Position numbers and translations under genes: made by a program. Source: JAFGQU01 sp964483625 (lineage in GTDB: Bacteria > Omnitrophota > Gorgyraeia > Duberdicusellales > 4484-171). From it: a stretch of 7,104 nt of DNA. The stretch spans positions 1 to 7,104 of the forward strand of contig CAZABB010000065.1 in the NCBI GenBank assembly GCA_964483625.1. The letters are read 5' to 3'. Positions 1-5,568 of the stretch are shown piece by piece (the first letter of the stretch is position 1; every line of letters starts with the position of its first letter). The notes under the pieces were generated by a model that saw nothing but the letters and a program-made list of their open reading frames with translations, searched no databases and had not been told where the DNA came from.

Positions 1-117
1 CGACTCAACGCCGCCTAACGCCTCAACCAGCCCCCCGGACCGGCCGCGCTGAATGAGAATAATCGTAACCAGAGATGCCACTACCAGTATGTGAAAACTT
101 AAAACCAGGTTATACAT
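1..117 (-). CDS. secG: SecG, protein-export channel subunit (partial, 3' end beyond window)
   Basis: The first 39 codons of a gene that runs off the left edge. The product begins MYNLVLSFHILVVASLVTII, a hydrophobic membrane helix, followed by LIQRGRSGG and LVEALGG. This is the family layout of SecG: a first transmembrane segment, a basic Q-(R/Q)-G-(R/K) loop with glycines, then an alanine/glycine-rich stretch containing F/L-GG before the second helix. SecG is the small inner-membrane subunit of the SecYEG translocon and helps preprotein export. The ATG at 115-117 is chosen because the reading frame upstream of it is not conserved-looking. The Shine-Dalgarno match is weak (ACGGA only 2-3 nt upstream). 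The gene lies 125 nt downstream of tpiA on the same strand, and the tpiA-secG order is common in bacteria. The second helix is outside the window, so the identification rests on the N-terminal half and the context. Confidence 0.8.
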   Translation of the reverse strand, partial: MYNLVLSFHILVVASLVTIILIQRGRSGGLVEALGGVES

Positions 118-139
118 ATCCGTTTTTCATTCTTGTATT

Positions 140-233
140 AAATTCCAAATCCCAAGCGCCAATCATCGAAACCGATTCCATTTGGAATTTGGTTATTGTT
201 ATTTAATTGGAAATTGGAAATTGTAATTTGGAA
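140..233. repeat. Short-word repeats between tpiA and secG (7-nt tandem plus inverted copies)
   Basis: Positions 206-233 are four 7-nt units in tandem: ATTGGAA, ATTGGAA, ATTGTAA, TTTGGAA (consensus WTTGGAA). An isolated copy, TTGGAATTTGG, lies at 182-192. An exact 11-bp inverted repeat is formed by AAATTCCAAAT (140-150) and ATTTGGAATTT (180-190), and a smaller one by ATTCCA (175-180) and TGGAAT (183-188). The block occupies most of the 125-nt gap between tpiA and secG, which holds no gene. Function unknown. As RNA it could fold into an A/U-rich stem. Confidence 0.75.
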
Positions 234-242
234 CTCCATATC

Positions 243-1019
243 TTATGCTTCGATTGTATCACTTACACCGTTTTTGACAATAGCTGAGAATGAATCGGCT
301 TTAAGCGACGCGCCTCCGACCAGAGCCCCGTCGATATTGTCCTTCTGCATCAGTTCGCGTATATTCTCCGGTTTCACGCTGCCGCCGTAAAGGATACGGA
401 CTTTCGAAGAGGTATCCTCGGTATATTTTTCCGTAAGCCATCGGCGGATGAACGCGTGTACTTCTTCGGCCTGATCACCGCTGGCGGTCTTTCCCGTACC
501 GATAGCCCATACCGGTTCGTAGGCGATCACGCTGTTTAACGCATCCAACGCGGCAAACGAAGCCAGTGAACCTTCCAGTTGAGTCTTGATGACTTCCATC
601 GTCTTATCCTGTTCTCTCTCATCCAGTGTTTCCCCGATGCAGATAATCGGCGTAAGACCTATCCCTAATACCGCCTTTGCTTTTTTATTTACCGACTCAT
701 CGGTCTCTGAGAAATGCTTACGGCGTTCGGAATGCCCGACGATGACATATTCACATCCGGTATCTTTCACCATAATCGGCGAAATCTCACCGGTAAAGGC
801 CCCTTCCGATTCCCAGTACACGTCCTGGGCCCCGAGCGAGACGACCGAATTTTCGACCGCTTTATAGACATCATTGAGCACGGTAAACGTGGGGCAGATA
901 ACAATGTCGGCATGGACAAATTTTCCCACTTCCCTGACCAGCCCCGAAGCAAGCTCAACGGCTTCGTTGGTTGTTTTGTACATTTTCCAGTTTCCCGCGA
1001 TCAATGGTCTCCGTGCCAT
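243..1019 (-). CDS. tpiA: Triosephosphate isomerase
   Basis: Interconverts dihydroxyacetone phosphate and glyceraldehyde 3-phosphate in the cytoplasm (glycolysis and gluconeogenesis). The 258-residue length is normal for the family. It has the catalytic set: Asn10 and Lys12 in AGNWKM, electrophile His96 in VIVGHSERR, and the base Glu168 in AYEPVWAIGTGK, whose tail is the mobile loop 6 that closes on substrate. Phosphate is gripped by YGGSV (211-215) and GALVGGASL (231-239). The start at 1019 is supported by AAGGAG (1025-1030) at good spacing and by the conserved N-terminal strand. It lies 112 nt downstream of pgk and 125 nt upstream of secG on the same strand, so it is probably the third gene of the gap-led transcript. 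Nothing is missing or truncated. Confidence 0.98.
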   Translation of the reverse strand: MARRPLIAGNWKMYKTTNEAVELASGLVREVGKFVHADIVICPTFTVLNDVYKAVENSVVSLGAQDVYWESEGAFTGEISPIMVKDTGCEYVIVGHSERRKHFSETDESVNKKAKAVLGIGLTPIICIGETLDEREQDKTMEVIKTQLEGSLASFAALDALNSVIAYEPVWAIGTGKTASGDQAEEVHAFIRRWLTEKYTEDTSSKVRILYGGSVKPENIRELMQKDNIDGALVGGASLKADSFSAIVKNGVSDTIEA

Positions 1020-1035
1020 AATTACTCCTTTTTTA

Positions 1036-1126
1036 AACGTAACGCGTAACGCGACATGCAGAACGCGTAAAGAAAAAATAAAATCTCACTCTGACAAAAC
1101 GCAGAACGCGTTTCGGATTCCGCGTT
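1036..1126. repeat. ACGCG-word repeats between pgk and tpiA
   Basis: The gap between the genes (1020-1131) contains a 7-nt tandem, GTAACGC at 1039-1045 and 1046-1052. It also has two exact copies of GCAGAACGCG (1058-1067 and 1101-1110), and AACGCG (1105-1110) inverted against CGCGTT (1121-1126) around a 10-nt loop. The word family is unlike that of the neighbouring gaps. No T-run follows the stem on either strand, so I do not call it a terminator. It holds no ORF. Confidence 0.65.
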
Positions 1127-1131
1127 TCCTC

Positions 1132-2319
1132 TTACTTCTTTTCAGGTATTGCCGCAATCCCCGGCAACTCTTTCCCTTCCAGAAATTCCAGCGAGGCCCC
1201 CCCTCCGGTAGAGACATGCGAAAGCTTCTCTTTTACACCGAAGCGGCTCGCGGCCGCGGCACTGTCTCCGCCGCCGACGATCACGACACTATCGGTCAGT
1301 TCAGCAAGCAACAAAGCAATCTCCTTTGTACCGGAGGCGTAATCGGGCGTCTCAAAAATACCTAAAGGACCGTTCCACAGTACGGTTTTTGCGTTTTTGA
1401 GTTCTTCTTTAAATACGTCGACCGTCTTAGGCCCTACATCGACACCCAGCCAGCCGTCTTCAATAGAAACGTCGGCTGTCGTTTTTTTGCTTTCGGGGTT
1501 ATCGAGCGCGCTCACGACCAGATGATCGACGGGTAAGACGATCTTTACTCCGGCGCCTTGAGCTTTCTCCAGAATCGATTTAGCCAGATCGAGCTTATCG
1601 GCCTCGATACGGGAAGACCCGACCGTTTTTCCCTGACTTTTTAAAAAGGTATATGCCATCGCTCCACCGACCAGGATCGTATCGGCCTTCTCGATGAGAT
1701 TTTCGACCATCCCGATCTTATCGGAAACTTTAGCGCCGCCTAAGATGACCACATACGGTTTCTTCGGATCCAATGCCTGAGCAAGATAGGTGATTTCTTT
1801 CTCGATAAGGAATCCTACCGCAGAAGGTAAAAATTTTGCAATGATCGTGGTTGAGGCGTGAGCACGGTGGGCGGTACCGAAAGCATCGTTCACATACACA
1901 TCGGCCAGAGAGCTGAGTTTTTTCGCGAACTCCTGGTCTCCGTCGGTCTCTTCCTTGTAGAAACGTACATTCTCAAGCAGAACGACCCGCTCTGAAGCGT
2001 CTTCAATGCCCTTTTTTACCGCGTCACCGACACAGTCATCCAGTTTCTGTACCGACTCACCCAGAAGATCACTCAATCTCACCGCGACCGGATTCATCCG
2101 CATCGTATCGACAACTTTCCCCTTAGGCCTTCCCAGGTGACTCATAATGATCACCTTCGCCGCGCCGGCATCCAGAAGATATTTCAGGGTAGGTAGACTG
2201 GCCTTTATCCGCGTATCGTCGGTAATCCGGATGCTATCGTCTAAGGGTACGTTATAATCGACGCGAACGATCACCTTCTTATCTTTCAGATCGAGATCCT
2301 TTATCGTTACCTTACTCAT
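1132..2319 (-). CDS. pgk: Phosphoglycerate kinase
   Basis: Transfers phosphate between 1,3-bisphosphoglycerate and ADP, the first ATP-forming step of lower glycolysis (cytoplasm). The 395-residue length is typical. The N-terminal substrate domain shows RVDYNVP (19-25, with Asp21 and Asn23), Arg37 in DDTRIKASLPT, SHLGRPKG (60-67), Arg119 in LLENVRF and NDAFGTAHRAHAS (144-156, with Arg152). The C-terminal nucleotide domain shows GGAKVSDKI (194-202), WNGPLGIFE (315-323), the glycine-rich GGGDSAAA (349-356) and STGGGASLEFLEGKELPG near the end. RVDYNVP has Tyr where most homologues have Phe, a mild change. The start at 2319 follows a GGAAGG ribosome-binding site (2326-2331). It sits between gap (122-nt gap) and tpiA, all on the minus strand, which is a classic arrangement. 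No promoter is evident in the gap-pgk interval. Confidence 0.98.
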   Translation of the reverse strand: MSKVTIKDLDLKDKKVIVRVDYNVPLDDSIRITDDTRIKASLPTLKYLLDAGAAKVIIMSHLGRPKGKVVDTMRMNPVAVRLSDLLGESVQKLDDCVGDAVKKGIEDASERVVLLENVRFYKEETDGDQEFAKKLSSLADVYVNDAFGTAHRAHASTTIIAKFLPSAVGFLIEKEITYLAQALDPKKPYVVILGGAKVSDKIGMVENLIEKADTILVGGAMAYTFLKSQGKTVGSSRIEADKLDLAKSILEKAQGAGVKIVLPVDHLVVSALDNPESKKTTADVSIEDGWLGVDVGPKTVDVFKEELKNAKTVLWNGPLGIFETPDYASGTKEIALLLAELTDSVVIVGGGDSAAAASRFGVKEKLSHVSTGGGASLEFLEGKELPGIAAIPEKK

Positions 2320-2341
2320 ACTATACCTTCCTTTAAAAAAT

Positions 2342-2412
2342 GATTACGGTGATTATCAAGGGATTACGGTGATTTTTTAATCATTGTAATCATCTCTTTA
2401 ATCACTGTAATC
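2342..2412. repeat. Nested inverted repeats of a 13-nt word between gap and pgk
   Basis: GATTACGGTGATT occurs exactly twice (2342-2354 and 2362-2374, 20 nt apart). It is followed by two inverted near-copies, AATCATTGTAATC (2379-2391) and AATCACTGTAATC (2400-2412), 21 nt apart. The outer pair and the inner pair can nest into one long cruciform or stem. The inner pair has two mismatches and the outer pair one. All three are G opposite T when read on the plus strand, which would be G-U wobbles in a plus-sense RNA but A-C mismatches in the minus-sense operon transcript. No gene is present. Confidence 0.8.
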
Positions 2413-2442
2413 AAATTCTCGCGGTCTCTACCGCGAGAATTT
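2413..2442 (-). terminator. Perfect 13-bp hairpin directly after gap; possible weak terminator or processing stem
   Basis: Arms AAATTCTCGCGGT (2413-2425) and ACCGCGAGAATTT (2430-2442) are perfectly complementary around a 4-nt loop (2426-2429). The right arm starts at the gap stop codon. On the minus strand the stem ends in only three T residues, followed by GATTAC, so it lacks the long U-tract of a strong intrinsic terminator. It could attenuate read-through into pgk, stabilise the 3' end of gap mRNA or mark a processing site. The structure is certain from sequence; the role is inferred. Confidence 0.6.
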
Positions 2443-3449
2443 TACAGTCCTTTTTTCACAATGAGCCCGATGAGATCGACAACGCGGTTGGAATATCCCC
2501 ACTCGTTATCGTACCAGGAAAGCACCTTCACAAACCCGCCTTCCAGCTTCATCGTGCTTTTGGCATCGAAGATAGACGAATGAGTATCTTTAACCACATC
2601 GGCAGAAACGATCGGATCTTCGCAATACGCCAGAATGCCTTTCATCGGACCTTCGGCGGCTTTCTGCATGGCAGCGTTTATCTCATCAACCGATACGTCT
2701 TTATTCAATTTCACGACCAGATCGACCAGGGACCCGGTGGGAGTGGGAACACGAATTGCCATCCCGTTGAGTTTACCGTTTAATTCAGGGATAACCAGCC
2801 CGACCGCTTTAGCCGCGCCGGTAGTCGTGGGAATCATCGAAAGTGCCGCGGCGCGGGCGCGACGCAGGTCACTATGAGGAAAATCAAGGATTCTCTGATC
2901 ATTGGTGTAGGCGTGGATAGTCGTCATTAACCCCTCGGCAACGCCAAAGGAATCATGCAGAACTTTTACCACCGGAGCCAGACAGTTGGTGGTACAGGAA
3001 GCGTTGGATACGATAGCGTCATCGGAAGTCAACGCGTCGTCATTGACGCCTAACACGATGGTATTATCGACTTTGTCTTTTGAAGGAACGGTTAAGATAA
3101 CTTTTTTTGCTCCGGCTTCCAGATGCCAGGCAACCTGTTCTCTTTTTCTGAATACGCCAGTCGATTCGATAACGATATCGACACCGAGATCTTTCCAGGG
3201 CAGACTTTTGGGATCCTTCTGAGCAAATATCTTGATTTCTTTGCCGTTGACCACGATCGCGTTCTCTTTCACCTCTACCGCGTGCTGGTACCGGCCGTAT
3301 ACCGAATCATACTTAAGAAGATGCGCCAACGTTTTCGCATCGGTCAGGTCATTGATGGCTACCACGTCGATATCTTTTTTCTCAAAAGCGATCTTGAACA
3401 CATGCCGTCCGATTCTCCCGAACCCGTTAATTCCGATTTTTACTGCCAT
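2442..3449 (-). CDS. gap: Glyceraldehyde-3-phosphate dehydrogenase, phosphorylating, NAD-type
   Basis: Oxidises glyceraldehyde 3-phosphate with inorganic phosphate to 1,3-bisphosphoglycerate, the substrate of the next gene's product. Its 335 residues match the usual length. The Rossmann start KIGINGFGRIGR (4-15) is followed by Asp34 in AINDLTD, the acidic residue expected of NAD-preferring enzymes. The catalytic Cys152 lies in SNASCTTNCLAP and His179 in TTIHAYTNDQ. The phosphate-site segment SMIPTTTGAAKAVG (204-217), the strand GMAIRVPTPTGS (229-240) and the C-terminal WYDNEWGYSNR (312-322) are intact. The start is fixed by a strong ribosome-binding block (AGAAGGAGGG on the minus strand, 3456-3465) and the conserved N-terminus. 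It is the first gene after a near-consensus promoter (3599-3626) and so probably leads a gap-pgk-tpiA-secG operon. Confidence 0.98.
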   Translation of the reverse strand: MAVKIGINGFGRIGRHVFKIAFEKKDIDVVAINDLTDAKTLAHLLKYDSVYGRYQHAVEVKENAIVVNGKEIKIFAQKDPKSLPWKDLGVDIVIESTGVFRKREQVAWHLEAGAKKVILTVPSKDKVDNTIVLGVNDDALTSDDAIVSNASCTTNCLAPVVKVLHDSFGVAEGLMTTIHAYTNDQRILDFPHSDLRRARAAALSMIPTTTGAAKAVGLVIPELNGKLNGMAIRVPTPTGSLVDLVVKLNKDVSVDEINAAMQKAAEGPMKGILAYCEDPIVSADVVKDTHSSIFDAKSTMKLEGGFVKVLSWYDNEWGYSNRVVDLIGLIVKKGL

Positions 3450-3470
3450 AGGATACCCTCCTTCTTAGTA

Positions 3471-3487
3471 CGCAGATGATCGCGGAT
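3471..3487. repeat. CGCAGAT-type word in the gap leader
   Basis: CGCAGATGATCGCGGAT lies just upstream of the gap ribosome-binding site. It matches 15 of 17 positions of CGCAGATTATCGCTGAT at 5391-5407, in the equivalent position of the superoxide reductase leader. A further ACTGCG follows at 3491-3496. Confidence 0.7.
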
Positions 3488-3558
3488 CTTACTGCGTTAG
3501 TCTGACGTATATTTTTCAAGGATTCCACCTTACCGTATTCCCGTTAAAGGGGTGGGGA

Positions 3559-3592
3559 TTACATTTCCCCGATGTCCATCGGGATCATGTAA
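3559..3592 (-). promoter_or_regulatory. Stem-loop predicted at the 5' end of the gap mRNA
   Basis: Two stacked perfect stems: 3559-3564 with 3587-3592 (TTACAT/ATGTAA), a 3x3 internal loop, then 3568-3573 with 3578-3583 (CCCGAT/ATCGGG) closed by a 4-nt loop (3574-3577). The predicted start of transcription, about 7 nt past the -10 box, is near 3592, so the stem would begin at the first transcribed bases. A competing perfect 8-bp pairing, 3526-3533 (CACCTTAC) with 3589-3596 (GTAAGGTG), shares four bases with the first stem. A 5'-terminal stem can protect mRNA, and the switch between pairings could be regulatory; both roles are inference. The rest of the roughly 140-nt leader carries the word at 3471-3487 and no ORF that I would defend. 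Confidence 0.5.
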
Positions 3593-3598
3593 GGTGAC

Positions 3599-3626
3599 AT
3601 TATAGCAATCTAATGGTCATTTGCAA
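3599..3626 (-). promoter_or_regulatory. Sigma70-type promoter for gap-pgk-tpiA-secG
   Basis: On the minus strand, TTGCAA (-35, 3621-3626) is separated by 16 nt from a perfect TATAAT (-10, 3599-3604). It lies 150 nt upstream of the gap start and 33 nt past the transporter stop, where a promoter for the glycolytic cluster is expected. The -35 box matches four of six consensus bases (TTGACA). Confidence 0.75.
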
Positions 3627-3658
3627 CCGAAAAATTACGAAAAATGAGGCGGAAAAAC

Positions 3659-4843
3659 CTATCGGGTTGTTCCCGGAAGCGTCTTCCAGGACAACAACAG
3701 AAGCACAATCGCCGCGGCACTTACGATACCGCCGTAGAGAAAGGCCGTGTTTGAAGACATATACTGCCAGAAGAATCCGGCGGCCAATGACGCCGGTAAC
3801 GTCAGCAGGCCGATCGTGGTATGAAAAGCCCCCAGGGCGGTCGCCCGGGCATCCGCTGCGGCCATATCGGAAATATAGGCACGCTGATTCCCGTCGATGA
3901 TCGCCTGGACCACCCCATAGAGCGCAAAGAGCACCACACAAAGGACCACCGAACGAAACAGAGCGAAACAGAAACAGATAGCGCTGAAGAGCCCATACCC
4001 GATACCCAGAACGGTCTTCCTCCCGACCTTATCGGAAAGGATGCCAAACGGGATCGAAAGCACCGCGTAAAAAATATTAAAAACAATATATAGAATCAGC
4101 GGCATGATTTCGGACCACTGACCAGCGAAATCCTCCTGAATCCGCAGGATGAAAAACATGTAGCTGAAATGAGACAGGGCAAAAAGTCCCGCTACGCCTA
4201 AGTAGAGACGCAGAGGCCGGGACAGATTCTTAAGGTTTACCCGCAACGTGCCGGTGGATACGGCGGTTTTTTGAGATTTCACAAAGAACAGCGGAATAAG
4301 CGAAAAAAATGAGATGACCGCGGCAATGATAATGATCAGACGAAATCCCAATCCCAGCCGCCAATAGAGGAATAAGACAAGAAGCGCGCCCAGGACCGCA
4401 CCTGAGGTATCGAACATCCGGTGAACACCAAATGCCCTTCCCCGGGTACTCTCGGCCGACTCGGCGATAATCGCGTCCCGCGGAGCGCTGCGAATTCCTT
4501 TCCCGATACGTTCCAGGCCGGTAAAGATCAATACCTGCTGCCAGAAATGCGCCAAGCCCAGGCAGAATTTAAACATAAATGATATCGCATATCCGCCGAC
4601 AACCAGTCTTTTCCGTTTACCGGTTTTATCGGCAAAATATCCGGAGAAAACTTTAAGCGCACTGGCAATACTTTCCCGCACTCCCCCGATGAGTCCGATA
4701 ACCATCCCTCCCCCGCCCAGAGACTGAATAAAAAACGGCAGGATGGGCATGATCATCTCGCTGCTCAAGTCGTTTAAGAAACTCACGATACCCAGCAGGA
4801 TGATATTGGGACTCAGTTTTTTTGTCTTATTCGACTGTGCCAT
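3659..4843 (-). CDS. Major facilitator superfamily transporter, substrate unknown
   Basis: An integral membrane protein of 394 residues with about 12 hydrophobic segments in two halves. The basic cytoplasmic loop motif GYFADKTGKRKR (68-79), between helices 2 and 3, is the MFS motif A. It recurs in weaker form as GILSDKVGRKT (267-277), showing the internal duplication. Family-like blocks are SFLNDLSSEMIMPILPFF (21-38), ERIGKGIRSAPRDAIIAES (111-129) and RGRAFGVHRMFDTSGAVLG (134-152). These belong to a widespread MFS group often annotated only as a permease or drug-resistance-type transporter, and no substrate can be read from the sequence. The start at 4843 is supported by the conserved N-terminal helix but has no clear Shine-Dalgarno site, unlike most neighbours. 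The gene follows the superoxide reductase gene by 130 nt on the same strand. Whether the two share a transcript is uncertain because the gap between them is full of stems. Confidence 0.9.
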   Translation of the reverse strand: MAQSNKTKKLSPNIILLGIVSFLNDLSSEMIMPILPFFIQSLGGGGMVIGLIGGVRESIASALKVFSGYFADKTGKRKRLVVGGYAISFMFKFCLGLAHFWQQVLIFTGLERIGKGIRSAPRDAIIAESAESTRGRAFGVHRMFDTSGAVLGALLVLFLYWRLGLGFRLIIIIAAVISFFSLIPLFFVKSQKTAVSTGTLRVNLKNLSRPLRLYLGVAGLFALSHFSYMFFILRIQEDFAGQWSEIMPLILYIVFNIFYAVLSIPFGILSDKVGRKTVLGIGYGLFSAICFCFALFRSVVLCVVLFALYGVVQAIIDGNQRAYISDMAAADARATALGAFHTTIGLLTLPASLAAGFFWQYMSSNTAFLYGGIVSAAAIVLLLLSWKTLPGTTR

Positions 4844-4881
4844 ACGACTATCAGTCTCTGGTCTCTTTAGTTCTCGCGTTA

Positions 4882-4958
4882 TCCCGTACTCCCGTTACCC
4901 GCCATCGGCGGGTTTCCCGTTCACTCGTTTTTTGAACGGGCATACGGGCGAACGGGCA
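4882..4958. repeat. 8-nt period CCCGT/ACGGG repeats between superoxide reductase and transporter genes
   Basis: The right part is three exact-period 8-nt units, AACGGGCA (4935-4942), TACGGGCG (4943-4950) and AACGGGCA (4951-4958). The left part is the inverted family at the same 8-nt period, TCCCGTAC (4882-4889) and TCCCGTTA (4890-4897), running into CCCG. Between them lie a tight hairpin, CCCGCC (4898-4903) with GGCGGG (4907-4912), and CCCGTTC (4916-4922) pairing with GAACGGG (4934-4940). The stretch fills most of the 130-nt intergenic gap and can form several alternative stems. Neither strand shows a proper U-tract after a stem. No gene is present. Confidence 0.75.
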
Positions 4959-4973
4959 AACAGACATTATCAA

Positions 4974-5369
4974 CTATTCTACGCCGATCTTCTGACTGCT
5001 CTGCCACAACCCGTGGATATTACAGTAGCTTGATGCGAACAGTGTTCCGCCGGCTTCCGCCTTGAATTTCACCGCGACCTCATGGTGCGTATATACGCCT
5101 GAGGTGTCGGGACCTTGGGCCGATGCACCATGCGCGGTAAATTCGGTCCGGGCGATCTGGTAGGGAAACTTACCGCCTTCGGGCTGAAAATAGAGCTCGA
5201 TCCAGGCAATGTGATGTTCGGTTTTGTTGGGATGGGCGACTTCCTTACCGACACTCACCGTTACCGCGGTTATTTCGCCTTTTTTGATCGTTTCCGGCGC
5301 GGTAATCACCGGCACGTGTTTTTCCGATTTCCAATCGGCAGTCTGAAACAATTCTTTAAACTCAGCCAT
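4974..5369 (-). CDS. sor: Superoxide reductase, class II (neelaredoxin type)
   Basis: Reduces superoxide to hydrogen peroxide without releasing oxygen, a detoxification route typical of anaerobes; cytoplasmic. The 131 residues form a single domain with all ligands of the Fe(His)4Cys centre in family order: Glu16-Lys17-His18 in SEKHVPV, His46 in AHPNKTEHHIAWIELY with His52, then Cys116 and His119 in SSYCNIHGLW. Glu16 and Lys17 match the flexible active-site Glu and the catalytic Lys. The N-terminal rubredoxin-like desulforedoxin domain of class I enzymes is absent, hence class II. The electron donor (often rubredoxin) is not encoded here. The start is fixed by an AGAAGGAGGG ribosome-binding block (5375-5384) identical to that of gap. 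A promoter at 5469-5496 suggests the gene begins its own transcript, possibly with the downstream transporter. Confidence 0.96.
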   Translation of the reverse strand: MAEFKELFQTADWKSEKHVPVITAPETIKKGEITAVTVSVGKEVAHPNKTEHHIAWIELYFQPEGGKFPYQIARTEFTAHGASAQGPDTSGVYTHHEVAVKFKAEAGGTLFASSYCNIHGLWQSSQKIGVE

Positions 5370-5388
5370 ATCGTCCCTCCTTCTGTTT

Positions 5389-5443
5389 AACGCAGATTAT
5401 CGCTGATTTTGAATACACAAAGCTGATCGCTGATATACCCTCC
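5389..5443. repeat. CGCWGAT-word repeats in the superoxide reductase leader
   Basis: AACGCAGATTATCGCTGATT (5389-5408) and AGCTGATCGCTGAT (5421-5434) give four close copies of a CGCWGAT-like word between the promoter and the start codon. The second is followed by CCCTCC (5438-5443), which on the minus strand reads GGAGGG next to TATATCAGCGATCAGC. The leader therefore holds a second ribosome-binding-like block ahead of the functional one at 5375-5384. This may be a duplicated leader segment. Confidence 0.65.
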
Positions 5444-5468
5444 TACAATACAGACACCTATCTTTATA

Positions 5469-5496
5469 ACAATAGCGCACTATTTTATCCTGTCAA
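5469..5496 (-). promoter_or_regulatory. Sigma70-type promoter for superoxide reductase
   Basis: On the minus strand, a perfect TTGACA (-35, 5491-5496) stands 16 nt from TATTGT (-10, 5469-5474; four of six consensus bases). Predicted transcription start is near 5462, giving a leader of about 90 nt. It lies in the only gap (5370-5568) upstream of the superoxide reductase gene, after the end of greA. No recognisable PerR or OxyR operator was picked out by eye. Confidence 0.6.
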
Positions 5497-5568
5497 GAAG
5501 CAAAAGATAGAGATACAAACATGGTGTCACACCTTTACCTCATTTTTGCTTTTTGATATATTCGTGGT

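Noticed and set aside
3520..3560. A fleeting resemblance of the gap leader (minus strand GGGAATACGG...GGTGGAATCC) to part of a cobalamin riboswitch
   Set aside because: The rest of the conserved core and the B12-box are missing, and a glycolytic operon is not an expected target.
3650..3672. AACC-CGATA-GGTT followed by TTT at the transporter stop, as an intrinsic terminator
   Set aside because: A 4-bp A/T-containing stem and a short T-run are expected by chance; read-through into the gap operon remains possible.
3613..4093. Plus-strand open frames opposite the 3' end of the transporter gene
   Set aside because: Low-complexity, charged translations without motifs, antisense to a clear 12-helix transporter.
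5523..5533. Small inverted repeat GGTG-TCA-CACC downstream of greA, as a terminator
   Set aside because: Only 4 bp of stem and no U-tract on the minus strand; too weak to call.
118..5568. A CRISPR array or insertion sequence as explanation for the repeats
   Set aside because: The units are 7-20 nt, have no unique spacers of constant length, and no cas, transposase or terminal inverted repeat with target duplication is present.
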